A DNA stretch of 64,000 nt. It comes from Sodiomyces alkalinus F11 (lineage: Eukaryota; Ascomycota; Sordariomycetes; Glomerellales; Plectosphaerellaceae). Below, piece by piece: positions 23,088 through 33,870 of this stretch (positions are counted from its first letter, which is position 1; each line of letters begins with the position of its first letter). The DNA lies in contig NW_021167080.1 of NCBI RefSeq assembly GCF_003711515.1, forward strand, positions 6,032,346 to 6,096,345. The letters are read 5' to 3'. A model generated the notes under the pieces. The model did no database searches and was not told the DNA's origin. It saw only the letters and a list, made by a program, of their open reading frames with translations. Position numbers and translations under genes: made by a program.

Positions 23088-24620
23088 TCACAGGATTCCG
23101 TTATCCGCGCAGCTGAAGGGCCCGCGAATATTATTCTCGTCACTTTGGAACGTGTCCAGGAGCCCAAGAATGGCAGCCCACAGGCCGGCCGTGTTCATAA
23201 AGAGAGCAAGGGCCACGGTGAAAACGTTGAGGGCCGTTAGGCAGATCTTGCGCCGATTTAAGAAGTAGCGGCCCCTGTTGAGGTGCAGCCAAAAGACGCC
23301 GCTGATGCCGAAGGTAAACCAGGCGATCAAGGCAGCCGAGGAGATGGCGAGGATGGAGTCGAAGATGGGGATGGCGTTGGCGAGTATGAAGACGCAGACC
23401 CAGAAGAGGGTCGCGCAGCCTACCCAGACGGACCACGATTTGAACGTCGGGGCCGTCAGCTGGTCCGTGGCGTTGAGCCGGCGCATGACCAAGACGTAAA
23501 GGTATTTGACGGCCGAATGCCCGAAGATGAGGCCCGTCACGAGCATCCCGGGCAGGAGGATGCCGTATGCTACTTTCGCCAGGATCAGAGGGGCCGAGCC
23601 CAGCGACGGGCTGGTGGTGTACTGTCCCGCCAAGCAGTAAATAGCCACCGCGGCAAGGATGTAGAGCGGGATGGAGAAGCCCTGGAGGATGATGAGGGCG
23701 GGGAGGAAGTCGTGCGACGGGTCCTCCATCTCAACCATGTATGTTACGAAACCGGCGTTCCCGGCATAGGCATAGGCGATGTTCAGGCAGGCGCCGAGGC
23801 CGTCGCGGAAGCCCGGGTACCCGACGATGTTTCGTTGGGGAGTAAAGCCGGGTTCTGCGCCCTGAGGATTCCCTACGCCGAGGGAAATGATGACGATGAA
23901 GACGGGGATAACGACGGATAAGGTTCCGGGGATGCCCATCTTGGCCACGAAGGAAAAGCGGCGCGGCAGACTCAGCAGCCAAAAGGCGACGAAGGCGACG
24001 GCCATGAAGGCCACGGTACATAGGGCGTGGTCGGTAATGCTGTTGAGGGCGACCGAGAGGGTCACGGTGGCCGAGGCGCAGGTGAAGCAGAACTTGATGA
24101 GCAGGCCGACGGCAACGATGGCCTCGAGCGGGCGCCCGCCGACCACTCTGGCCATGTCGGCCATGTTGACGACGTGCGGGTGGGCGCGGTAAAACTGGAG
24201 GAGCACGTAGGCCGTGTACGTCGACAGGAGGCCGATCCCTATGATGGCGATGACTCCGGGCACAATTCCCAGTGTTGGCAATGTACCGGGAAGCGAGAGG
24301 ATGCCGATGCCGACCTGGTTGGTGATAAGGAGGATCCCGGACATCCAGCGTCCCACGGTGCGGTAGTTTTTACCGCCATTGCTGAAGATATTCTGGGCTT
24401 GGACGCCTGCCTCGCGGTCTCCTACCGTCGCCTGTTTCTCCTCGAGGGCGTGCCATGACCCCGTCGACCCTTGCGGGGCAATGCCATTGCCCACAGAGCC
24501 GTTGTAGCTTTCTGAAGAGTTCGAATTGGTTGACTCGTCCCGTTTCTCGCCATTCGGCTTTCGAGTGTCCGCCACGGCCGCGTCCTGACGATATTGACCG
24601 TTCATCGTAGGTGAGAGCAC
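23088..24620 (-). CDS. amino-acid permease, AAAP family (510 aa)
   Basis: Single exon. A hydrophilic N-terminal tail of about 85 residues is followed by about 11 hydrophobic helices. The first reads SGILLITNQVGIGILSLPGTL (about 94-114); the GIGILSLP motif in helix 1 is typical of the Aa_trans/AAAP fold (Neurospora Mtr-like permeases and vacuolar Avt carriers belong here). A segment near 277-300 (CLNIAYAYAGNAGFVTYMVEM) also fits the family. Expected role: secondary, proton-coupled uptake of neutral or aromatic amino acids at the plasma membrane; the substrate cannot be read from the sequence. The next in-frame ATG, 5 codons in, is an alternative start. Length is normal for the family (about 450-510). 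Confidence 0.9.
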   Translation of the reverse strand: MLSPTMNGQYRQDAAVADTRKPNGEKRDESTNSNSSESYNGSVGNGIAPQGSTGSWHALEEKQATVGDREAGVQAQNIFSNGGKNYRTVGRWMSGILLITNQVGIGILSLPGTLPTLGIVPGVIAIIGIGLLSTYTAYVLLQFYRAHPHVVNMADMARVVGGRPLEAIVAVGLLIKFCFTCASATVTLSVALNSITDHALCTVAFMAVAFVAFWLLSLPRRFSFVAKMGIPGTLSVVIPVFIVIISLGVGNPQGAEPGFTPQRNIVGYPGFRDGLGACLNIAYAYAGNAGFVTYMVEMEDPSHDFLPALIILQGFSIPLYILAAVAIYCLAGQYTTSPSLGSAPLILAKVAYGILLPGMLVTGLIFGHSAVKYLYVLVMRRLNATDQLTAPTFKSWSVWVGCATLFWVCVFILANAIPIFDSILAISSAALIAWFTFGISGVFWLHLNRGRYFLNRRKICLTALNVFTVALALFMNTAGLWAAILGLLDTFQSDENNIRGPFSCADNGIL

Positions 24621-26423
24621 ATGTAGTACTCTGGTGAGGATGCTTTAAAGCCGTCACGGGACAGGCGGAATACTTTGTCACGCTTTCGGAGTCTTGTAGT
24701 TGGAAATCCGCAGTATGAGAGTGTGGTTACAAAAAAAGGGGCGCGACAGGAGAAACGAAACTGTTTGACAGAAGTGTTTGACGTGCCGGAACATGTACAG
24801 GATGGAGCCCCATTACATTGATAATAGGCCGGATGCTCTCCATCACTCCGTCATGTAGGATCATCAGAAGCCCACAAAGTGATGAAGATCCCAATGATGA
24901 AGTTCGATAAAGGAGACAGACTACCTGGCATAGGTGGCTCATGCCCGCAAGGGAAGAACGGCAAGGTCCATGACGGAGGGCCCAACCTACAATCAAAGAT
25001 GCCGTGTATGTGCGAGTAGAATACAATACCTTGAAGTCTGACGTCAAACCGTCGATGGTACGTGTAGGGTCCCCAGGGCCCTCTGTTTGAGACTCAGCTG
25101 GGGCGTCATCGTTGCCCATCTTCGGACTGGAGACACCATTGGCGACATGGCCTACACTACATGTAGTAGTGTACACTAAGACGCGGGGACTCCTTGACAC
25201 TGACGGTGTGGGGAAGACCGGGGGCATGCCGAAGAAGAGACCGGATGAGCTGTACGCATAGAGATAAGGTACGTTGTATGCGGTGAGAATCGGTATTGGT
25301 GGGCTTGCCATATCCGAACCGATGACGACTCGGGCGAGAGGCCGGATGCGTGGTTGGACACCTCTGCAGTCGTCATTGTCGCCGCGAAGTCTGTTGATCG
25401 CTCCCCGGTTGCAGCAAGTCACTGGAGTCACTGCGCACTAAGAACCGACTGAGCATTTATGAGAAAGAGATTGGTCTTCTGTAGCAGCACTAGTCTGCCT
25501 CTCAAGTTAAGGCGAAAATGGAGAAGTGTTGTCTTATTGCCTTTGTGAGGGCAGTACAAAAATGGAGGAGAGCAAAATGATCGGGGAAGAGAAAGAGACA
25601 TTGAGCAGTTGCCTGCCGACTAAGGACGAGATCCACTATGGACTTCGTGCCGGCTGATTACGGTACGTACCTACATGTACTCCGTAAACCGGCCAAAGCC
25701 AATGACCGGTGAGTCGGTAACGTTGTAAGTTCGGGGTTAAGATGATTCTTCCCTTGATTCGTTTCCCGTTCTCGAAATACTTTAGCAGCACGCTCTTCTT
25801 AATGGCCATCGTGTCTGCCTAGGGGAAGCGTCGAGACAGAGACGACGAGCTAGATGGAGTCTTCGGAGATTGTATGTTATCCCCTTTAGCCGCCCACCAC
25901 GCAAACCCCAGAATCTCACTTCTCAGTTGTATCTTATGTGAAAGCAGGAGAAGAGATCCGCCAAATTCAGAAGAGTACCTATCCGTACTCCGTACCAACA
26001 GACAGTAGGATTGATGATAGTTCGGCGTTAGGCGATTTCATCGCTTGGTGCTGCGAAGTCATGTGATCGGGGTTAAGAGGTTCGGTCTTTATCGGCGTTT
26101 GTGCCAGATCCCAGGAGAAGCAACTTACAGACCAACTGGTGTGTTAGACCACGACAGTTGCTTAGATCTGTGTAGTCCGGTAAATTCGCCCGTATCGTCG
26201 TGTGTCTCGTAGAAAATGACAATGACAGGTATGGGGAGGAGGAGTATATAAAGGAGTCGTATCCCACTGCTCGACTTGAGCTTTTTGGACAGATCTTCAT
26301 CCAACCCAAGTACAAGAGTATTCTCAGGTCTCGGTTCTCAACCACTCCCCTCCCATCATTCCAGACCAGCAGTGCCAGTCATCTACCCACCCAAAGAAAC
26401 CCCCTCTCGCCGCCGCTGCAACA
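24621..26423. other. divergent intergenic region, no convincing gene
   Basis: About 1.8 kb between the permease (minus) and the dehydrogenase (plus). A 234-codon minus-strand frame at 24727-25431 has no recognisable domain and an uneven composition, and is not called. Two exact TACTCCGTA words occur at 25678-25686 and 25986-25994. A TATA box for the downstream gene is listed separately. Confidence 0.55.
26243..26251 (+). promoter_or_regulatory. likely TATA box of the short-chain dehydrogenase gene
   Basis: GTATATAAAG lies about 175 bp upstream of the ATG at 26424, a normal distance for a fungal TATA element with a 5' leader of about 100-140 nt. Position and sequence only. Confidence 0.45.
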
Positions 26424-27293
26424 ATGGGCTCAACAACGCAAAAGGTCTGGCTCATCACGGGCTGCTCCTCGGGCTTCGGCAAGGAAATCTCACTCGCCGC
26501 CCTCGCACGGGGTGACATCGTCGTGGCTACTGCCCGGAAGCCCGAAAAGCTCAAAGCCCTCGCGGCCAAGGGCGCCATCACGGCGAGGCTGGACGTAACG
26601 GCCAGTGACGACGAGCTGGCCACCATCGTCAAGTCTATCGTGGAGAAAACGGGCACAATCGATGTTCTTGTTAACAACGCCGGCTACATCCTTGCCGGCG
26701 CCGTCGAGGAGTGTAGCAGCGCCGAGGTGCAGGCCCACTTCGACACCAACGTCTTCGGCCAGCTTAATGTTATCCGCGCCGTACTGCCTATCATGCGCCG
26801 TCAGCGTAGCGGCGTCGTCGCCAACCTCGGAAGCATTGGAGGCTGGCACGGCATGGCCGCTGCCGGCCTGTATTGCGCGACCAAGGCCTGTGCCTCTATT
26901 ATCTCCGAATCCCTGGCTGCTGAAGTCGCCCACCTAGGCATCGCCGTTACTTGTATCGAGCCCGGATACTTCCGGACGGATTTCCTGTCCGGCACTAACA
27001 AGCTTCGCGCCGCGAATGTCATCGACGATTTGGTACCCGGCGTTAAAGACAATATTGAGCTCCTCGAAATCGCCAATCAGAAACAGCCCGGGGACCCAGT
27101 CAAGGCCGCTAAGCTCATTGTTGAGGCTCTGACAGGAACGGGGCCTTGCGAGGGACGCAAGCTACCTCCGAGGCTGGTCGTGGGGAGGGACGCCTATGGC
27201 ATTGTCAAAGGATGTATCGACGAGAATCTGTCCAGCCTTGAGTCGTGGAAGGATTTGACTACGACGACGGACTGTGATGACGTTGTCGCATAG
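26424..27293 (+). CDS. short-chain dehydrogenase/reductase, classical type (289 aa)
   Basis: Single exon. The Rossmann nucleotide-binding motif TGCSSGFG is at residues 12-19, NNAG at 84-87, the catalytic Ser in GSIGG at 137, and YCATK with Tyr150 and Lys154. The 13-residue spacing between Ser and Tyr is that of the classical SDR family. The residues just after beta-2 (ARK) favour NADP(H), which is inferred. The substrate is unknown; the closest type is the broad fungal group of ketoreductase-like SDRs with TGCSSGFG. Probably cytosolic, with no targeting peptide. Neighbours give no pathway hint. The start has a good context (AACAATGG). Confidence 0.92.
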   Translation: MGSTTQKVWLITGCSSGFGKEISLAALARGDIVVATARKPEKLKALAAKGAITARLDVTASDDELATIVKSIVEKTGTIDVLVNNAGYILAGAVEECSSAEVQAHFDTNVFGQLNVIRAVLPIMRRQRSGVVANLGSIGGWHGMAAAGLYCATKACASIISESLAAEVAHLGIAVTCIEPGYFRTDFLSGTNKLRAANVIDDLVPGVKDNIELLEIANQKQPGDPVKAAKLIVEALTGTGPCEGRKLPPRLVVGRDAYGIVKGCIDENLSSLESWKDLTTTTDCDDVVA

Positions 27294-28024
27294 ACTGGGT
27301 GGCTGCTGTGAAGGGGCATGGCATTATTGATACATCGATGTTCGAATCTTTTAACTTCGTGTATATACATGTAATGCAACAGATATGTACCTGCTCCCAA
27401 GTTGCCTCGAAAATTGTGATGAAATCAGGTTAGAAGAAAGCATAAGGTGGTACATAGAGGTCGTCGAGCACATTCCCATGCATCCCGTCAGAGGCAGTGA
27501 GGACCACGAACAGTGCATCCTGAGTTCACGGAGCTGGGATGCGTTGCTCATGCCCAGACTTGAGAGACGTCATTTTGGCCAGGTTGTTGGTCTCTCTGGA
27601 ATTAACCATCACAACAAAGTAAAAGGGGGTTCAATTTCAGAATATAATGGAAGAAGACTGCGGCGGCTTCATTGACTTGTCTTATTATTGGTATTGAGTG
27701 TTGTACGAGAAGTAATGGAAGGTTTCTGTCGCAGGGGGTTAAGGAAGGGAAAAGGAGACATGCGCTTAGCTTGGCATTCCTATTATGCGGCTCAGCCTTT
27801 CCGCTTAGAATAATGCTGCTTATTAAGGTCGACGAATATCTGTTAATCGAGTGTATATTCCTAGTGTTTCGATTACGCGAGGATTAAGTAATAACTCCAA
27901 AGCCGAGCTTCAGCCTTCACGATCGTGTACTGAACGACTCCACCCAGTCGGCCGTCCAACTTGACAACGTTCCAGCACCAAGCAAGCACTCAATTAGGAT
28001 CCAACGACCCCATTTGCCTTCATC
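27294..28024. other. intergenic, no gene seen
   Basis: 3' flank of the dehydrogenase gene and promoter of the complex I subunit gene. Short frames only. Confidence 0.6.
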
Positions 28025-28476
28025 ATGGGTTCCAGCAACGCGCCAACAGGTCTGACTCCCTTTATATACAGGGCTAAACTGCATACATGGCGCCCTTACC
28101 TAATGATTCTGACTGACCTGTTTCAAACTCCCAGGCCCTGCCACGCGCGAGGAGATGCGCGATGCCAAACTCCCGCTGGCCTACCGAGACAGCTGCGCCC
28201 ACCTCCTGATCCCGTTGAACCGATGCCGTGTCGACACCTGGTACCTGCCATGGAAGTGCTCGGTGCGTCAGCTTTAAACCTTCTCAGCCCCTGCTCGAAC
28301 AAGACATGAATACATCACGGCATTTTTGTTCCGAATGGAAGCGAGCTGACTCGCTGGTCTAAACTGTACAGGATGAACGGCACAGCTACGAGAAATGCCA
28401 ATACGACGAATTCAAGAAGCGCGTGGCCAAGATGGACGAACTGCGAGAGAGCAAGGGCGGAGCGCGATCAAACTGA
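28025..28476 (+). CDS. ndufb7: NADH:ubiquinone oxidoreductase subunit NDUFB7/B18 (85 aa, 3 exons)
   Basis: Exons are 28025-28049, 28135-28262 and 28372-28476; introns are 85 and 109 nt. Donors are GTCTGA (weak) and GTGCGT, acceptors CAG, and phases 1 and 0 join perfectly. The protein carries the twin CX9C motif of B18, CAHLLIPLNRC and CSDERHSYEKC. It also has the fungal hallmarks LPLAYRD, YLPWKC and a C-terminal FKKRVAKMDELRE helix ending GGARSN. Known role: accessory subunit of mitochondrial complex I on the intermembrane-space face, oxidatively folded through the Mia40 pathway, so no cleavable presequence is expected and none is seen. The gene is missed by simple ORF reading because exon 1 is only 25 nt. 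Confidence 0.95.
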
Positions 28477-29058
28477 TCGCCATACCTGTCGAGCACGAAG
28501 AGAACGAGCTACAGAGAGGATGTGTACATATACAGATGTTTGCGTGGTGAGGGACGCATCGGGAGGGCGGTTATAGACGGGTTCAATCTATGCCATTGTG
28601 TCTGCAGAGAAGCACCAGATCACTGCAGTCGAGGTTCGCCGGGTTCCTCGTTTTTCACCTGGAATCGTGATATGCCAGGGAAGTTCTTCGGCCATCAGGG
28701 ACAACAGGCAACAACGACAGCACTAAATCAAGATCCGTGGACACTGGAAGATGGAGGACAATACGGGTATCTAATGCTAACAATGGTACAAAGGAAAAGA
28801 GATGTGCTAGTCTAGTTGTTTGACATGAGCGTCGTCCTGAGTTGCTGGAGTGTCCCGGCTGCTTTCAGCGGAAGTAAGTGAAATTAAAGAATGATGTGAG
28901 TGTGTTGTACAATCTGAGGGGGTACTGAAACTTGGGTTGATGATCCATGCCAGATGAATACCAATAACCGCAATTTAGGGCCTTCAACGTTCACCCGACC
29001 CCTCCGTGCCCCAGGACCTAGAGCCTGAGTGAAACTTCGCATACCTCTGCGGACGGAG
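28477..29058. other. intergenic between convergent genes
   Basis: 3' flanks of the complex I subunit gene (plus) and the FHA gene (minus). No gene or repeat recognised. Confidence 0.6.
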
Positions 29059-29856
29059 CTAGGACGCGACTTTGACGAGGGGCTCCCACGGCTTAGCGGC
29101 GTTCCAGAGATAGTCGGACTGCGTGCCGTCGTCCGAAGGAATGGTGTACTTGACGAAAACAGGCCGCTGGATTCGCAATGGCGCCGGGACGAGAGAAGGC
29201 CTGCTCGGCGCAAACGATGCAGCAACGGAAGCAGCAGCAATAGAGCTGAGAAAATCGTCGACGAGGTCCTGGTACTCTTCCAGGTGGGGAAGGCACTCGT
29301 TCACGACGATCTGGAAGCGGACTCCCTGGATGTCAATGACGATCTTGTTGACCATGGCCGGGAACCCGTATGACATGCCGCTGCTCAGGACCCAGGTGGC
29401 CCTGCGTTGGTCGCCATTGCTGTGTCCATCGTACCAGACAGCGGTGCCATGCTTGGACGTGTCGCGGAGGATGAGGCGCTTGTCGGAATCGAAGGTCAGG
29501 TAGCAGTGGCGGCGGCTTATCCCGCGCACGCGGGGGAGGACGATATCGCAGGTGTGGGGGTCGGTGCCGATGACGAAGCCGCGGGAGCCCTTTGGCTTGT
29601 GGTCGAAAGAGATACCAAGGCCTACGCGAGGGAACATGGGCGAGACGCAAGTTTCGTTCTCGTTTTCGTTCTCCTTCTCAGAGAGGAAATCTTCTTCGGG
29701 GTCTTCGGGGATAGAGTCGAGGTTGGCACGGGTTACCAGCGGAGCCAAGTTGACGCGCCGGGCGCTGTTGGCTGGGATGCGGGTGGCCTGAAAAGCCCAT
29801 CTATTCCCAGCCGACGGGATGAGCCACGCGATGTTGTGCAAGGATGCCGTGTCCAT
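29059..29856 (-). CDS. FHA-domain protein (265 aa)
   Basis: The start was set at 29856 (MDTASLHNIAW); the frame is open 27 codons further upstream, but that stretch reads like leader sequence. A forkhead-associated fold occupies about residues 92-145: FVIGTDPHTCDIVLP, then GISRRHCYLTF with the Ser-Arg-Arg-His phosphopeptide-binding loop (114-117), then RDTSKHGTAVWYDG, where His replaces the usual Asn. An acidic Glu/Asn run precedes the domain (about 50-70). The C-terminal about 90 residues have no recognised domain and no kinase follows. FHA domains bind phosphothreonine peptides, typically in signalling or DNA-damage complexes. The partner is unknown. Confidence 0.85.
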   Translation of the reverse strand: MDTASLHNIAWLIPSAGNRWAFQATRIPANSARRVNLAPLVTRANLDSIPEDPEEDFLSEKENENENETCVSPMFPRVGLGISFDHKPKGSRGFVIGTDPHTCDIVLPRVRGISRRHCYLTFDSDKRLILRDTSKHGTAVWYDGHSNGDQRRATWVLSSGMSYGFPAMVNKIVIDIQGVRFQIVVNECLPHLEEYQDLVDDFLSSIAAASVAASFAPSRPSLVPAPLRIQRPVFVKYTIPSDDGTQSDYLWNAAKPWEPLVKVAS

Positions 29857-31603
29857 GTTGGGGAATAAGAGAATAAGAGAAAGAGAAAGTCGTTGATGCG
29901 AACTTATTAAAGGAGATTGATGTGTAAGGATGAACAAGGGCTTGAAAGTAGTAGAAAGTAGAATACAGTAAGGAATGGCGACAGTGACGACAACCTGAGA
30001 TGTTTATCACTGGGAGACGGCTCCCGAGTTGTTCGAGCCGAGAAAGAATGTAAATGGCTGCGAGATGAAAGACGAACGGACTTATCGAGACAGATGTTTG
30101 GGCACAAGACGTACAACTTCCATGAAGATAGAGAGAGCCTTTATATGTTGTGAGCGATGCCTATGTTGGTGACTGCAATGAAGCAATGAAGGGGGGGGAT
30201 ATGGATGCAGTTCGCTCGTGTTGGAGTTATCAAAACTTCGATCACCAGTCCAACGGTTGCCACGATCTCCGACAAGAAACCAAACAACAAAGCAGAGATA
30301 AATACGCCAGGTAGACTTGGACAATTTCCGAACCAGGAATGGCGAGCTGTTGAAACGCGTTTGGAGTGCATTCATCCTATCGTGAACTCGGTAGCAGCGT
30401 GGGATGCTGCTGGCCAATGGATTCCAGGCTTATGCAGAATGCGCGGGATCACTACTGGCAACGGCGGAGCTCGCTGAGCTTGATACACAGAGTCAAAACA
30501 ATATACCGAGCGAATAGTATCGAGGAGAAACTATGACTCTTTCTTCACCTTCAACTTCGAGGGCGAGCGAAACCCTGCTGATCTCGTTTCTTAGGTTGAG
30601 TGCAACGGAATAGATGGAGGGCCGGCGATGCTTTACTGGCAGCACAAGCACACAAAGACTCGTGCAAGGCGCTTGGATATTCTCTACGATTCCTTTGCCT
30701 GTTGATTCAGAAGAAGAGCCCGCGGCCAAACATCTCTCTGGATTGCCCTGTCTTAAGAAGCACATCGTCAGGTGGGAATGAAGCCTACCTGAAAGCTGTT
30801 GTAAGTCCTTGGGGGAGTCCTGTTGGTCGTACGCAGCACTATGCAGGAACCGCCTGCAAGCTGGGTCAGAGGAGTTGACTGTCGCAGGACAACTCACGTA
30901 TTGCCCCTTCCACGGCCTGTGCTCACCTTGATTCGGGTGTCCTAATTATAAAGAGACACACGACGATGGCGTTCCCAAATTCTTTGATTGCTGAGATCGC
31001 ATAGGGTGGGAGGGAATCGATCGACGGGTGAAAACAACCGAAGCCTGTTATGTTCGGGAGGTACCGAACGATGCGCTGCTTTCACAATGCCGAGTCACTG
31101 TCACCTAAAATTCGAAAAAGAGCATGTGAACTACAGGTACCTTAATCACCTGCTCTGTGTACCCAGTGGGTCATTATTAAGAAGGAGCGAATACGGAGTA
31201 AGCAACGTCGCCGGTAATGCGGGTGAGAGACATTGACCCCTCGTCCAATGTCATTTTGGGGAGACGGAGAACCTCGGCGAAGGCGGGAAAACGCACCATT
31301 GTATTCGCTGAATAAGGCGTCCCGGAGTCTCGGAGTCTTGACGTGCGATTTGAACGATTCATGTTCTTCTCCCTACACGTACCTGATCACAGATCACTGC
31401 AATTACCAAATTACACTACGTCCTCACTTTTTGCCAGTCCCCATACACGTGGAATCCTAACCAACCCGCTTTTTTGCCTCCTCGCTATTTCCCACTCTCC
31501 AGTCATTGGGCCCTCTCAACGAGCATTCGACCCTTTTCGCATCGCACCCTCTTGACTAAAAAGGAATTAGAAGAAGAAAAAAGCAAAAGAAACAGAGAAA
31601 GAG
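29857..31603. other. intergenic, no gene seen
   Basis: About 1.7 kb upstream of both the FHA gene (minus) and the GTP cyclohydrolase gene (plus). Frames are short and overlapping. One exact TACGGAGTA word lies at 31,192-31,200. Confidence 0.55.
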
Positions 31604-31810
31604 AGACAGAAAGACAGACAGACACACAGACAGACAGACACACAGACAGACAGACACACAGACAGACAGACACACAGACAGACAGACACACAGACAGACA
31701 GACANNNNNNNNNNAGACAGACAGACACACAGACAGACAGACACACAGACAGACAGACACACAGACAGACAGACACACAGACAGACAGACACACAGACAG
31801 ACAGACAGAA
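31604..31810 (+). repeat. 16-bp tandem repeat (GA/CA-rich) with an assembly gap
   Basis: An almost perfect array of a 16-base unit made of GACA and CACA words. It is interrupted by ten N at 31,705-31,714. The N run inside a perfect repeat means the true copy number is unknown. It lies 80 bp upstream of the GTP cyclohydrolase ATG, probably in its 5' leader or core promoter. Confidence 0.95.
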
Positions 31811-31889
31811 ACCCTCCTGAGCGCATTGTCCGGGTAGTTCTGCCACAGGCCGCCGACCCAGTGCGATATCGGCTTCATCCTTCATCAAC

Positions 31890-33233
31890 ATGCCAGCTCC
31901 CGAGTCTCCAACCCGCAGCCGAGCACAAGGTGACTGGCACCAAGATACACAGCACCTCCCTTCCTTCTATTCACCTCGAACACGACCCCTCGATCACCCA
32001 GACAGTCAAGTCACCAGCAATCCTGACAGTACCGGGCCCGTCCGAAACCCCGACACTAACATTAATATCGACCACCTCGCAAGCTTATCCTCTGTACCAA
32101 CGACGCTCCGTCACGACGATGCCTCCTCCACAGTGCAACTACCACCTCCATCCCTCCTCTCTCCCGCTTTCACTCCTCCCGCAACCCCCGGCAGTCTGAC
32201 GCCAAATCAGCATGCAAAACAAGATGCTACACCCCGCGGCGTACCCGTAGACAGCTCCATCCCGAGCGGAGGCTGCGGTACCAAACGTCCGCGTCTCCTC
32301 GACAGCCTCCCCAACGTACAATGCGTTGTGCGGGCCCGCATCCCCACCGTCACAGGAACCGAGATGTTTCTCCACCTGTACACCAACGACATTGATAACA
32401 AGGAGCACCTCGCCATTGTCTTCGGCCCCCATATCCGAAGTCAATCACTTGACGCCCCGCAACCGGGCGAGACTGAACTGGACAGGATGATCCGCGGGGC
32501 CTATACCGGCCGGTTATACCCGGGCCGTACGACCAGTGGTATATCGTCGGCACAGAATGATGAAGGCGAGAACAGCAGCAGCAGCAGCACGACCACCACC
32601 ACCAGTGCGCCAGCGGAGGAGTCCCAAGCCCAGACCGAGCCACCCCTGGTACGCATCCATTCGGAATGTTACACCGGCGAGACGGCGTGGTCGGCCCGGT
32701 GCGACTGCGGCGAGCAACTGGACGAGGCGGCACGGCTTATGAGCTTGCCCGGGAACACCAGCGGCGGGATTATCATCTACCTGCGCCAGGAAGGCCGGGG
32801 GATCGGGCTCGGGGAGAAGCTCAAGGCGTATAACCTGCAAGATCTTGGCTCCGACACCGTTGAGGCCAACCTCCTTCTGCGGCACCCGGCCGATGCGCGC
32901 AGTTACGGCCTAGCCACCGCCATGCTGCTTGACCTGGGCCAGACGGAGGTGAGGCTGCTGACGAACAACCCCGACAAGATCCGGGCTGTCGAGGGGCCCA
33001 ACCGTGAGATTCGGGTTACGGAGCGGGTGGCCATGGTGCCGCTTTCGTGGAAGGGAAAGGGCGGGTTCCGGAGTCGGGAAGTTGAGGGTTATCTCAAGAC
33101 CAAGGTATGTTTCCAAACCTCTTCTTTTGCGCTCATTATGAACTCCCGCTTTTAGCGCAGTACTGACTTTTGTCTATTGCAGATCGAGAAGATGGGACAT
33201 ATGCTAGATGCAGCCATCATGCCGCGGACTTGA
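31890..33233 (+). CDS. rib1: GTP cyclohydrolase II, riboflavin biosynthesis (421 aa, 2 exons)
   Basis: Exons 31890-33104 and 33183-33233; the 78-nt intron has a GTATGT donor and TTGCAG acceptor, phase 0. The enzyme opens GTP to 2,5-diamino-6-ribosylamino-4(3H)-pyrimidinone 5'-phosphate, formate and diphosphate, the first step of riboflavin synthesis. Zinc ligands are in [17 protein letters not shown] (Cys260, 271, 273). The nucleotide-binding signature [11 protein letters not shown] follows, and LLTNNPDK is near 365. The last exon supplies only 16 residues ([16 protein letters not shown]). The N-terminal about 150 residues are Pro/Ser/Thr-rich, and a Ser/Thr run (about 229-245) interrupts the front of the domain, making it longer than the yeast enzyme. 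A tandem repeat lies just upstream. Confidence 0.95.
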
Positions 33234-33870
33234 GTAAAGCCAGCAAATTTTATCAGGGGCACCCGGGATCATCAATGGATGTTGCTATAGTCGTATCACA
33301 TGAAATATGCACTGGAGGGCACGGCATTCGTAGGCGGCAAGACTGGTTACCGACAGAGGAAATGCATTTGAAAAAGGCGTCAAGGTAAACTCGGATATTC
33401 TGCTACATTTCCATGTGCATACGCGAGGATATATTTTATAGTCTGCGCAATCTGACATTTTGTATCTACCAAGCATTTAGGTGCATGGATGCCGTCAAAA
33501 TACGAATCCATTCTCAACTGAGTCATCGAGCAATACAAATTTAATTTGTTTGGGGGGGTTAAACTTTTTTTCTTCCATTATCCCCCCCCGGGGCCTATGC
33601 TAATGCGAAAGGGCAAAAGGAGACCTACTATTGTGGCAAATTGAAGCAGACGCTGTATGTCACGTGAGCAGATCTTCGCCGGGAACCGTTTCGTCGTTGA
33701 TTTGTCGTTGCTAGTGAGGTCATGGCCAGACATTTGTCAGCCTTGTCCACCTTCATTCAGCCTTCTAGAAACCTCAACGGAGCCCGCGTCTTTTGTGATT
33801 GCCTATTAAATGCCAACCGACCCTCATTACTTTGTCCTAGTTTGAAATCTCTCTTCATATCCATCCCACC
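33234..33870. other. intergenic with a G-run/C-run inverted pair
   Basis: A run of 7 G (33,552-33,558) and a run of 8 C (33,582-33,589) are separated by a T-rich 23-base spacer and could form a hairpin. The rest is the 3' flank of the GTP cyclohydrolase gene and the promoter of the next gene. No further gene seen. Confidence 0.6.

Noticed and set aside
23283..24458. long plus-strand frames opposite the permease
   Set aside because: Antisense shadows. Hydrophobic helices are on the minus strand.
24727..25431. 234-codon minus-strand open frame
   Set aside because: No domain, uneven composition, sits in the promoter region between two divergent genes. Could not be supported.
33552..33589. G7 ... 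C8 hairpin as a terminator
   Set aside because: Intrinsic terminators of this type are not used by fungal RNA polymerase II. Kept only as a structural note.
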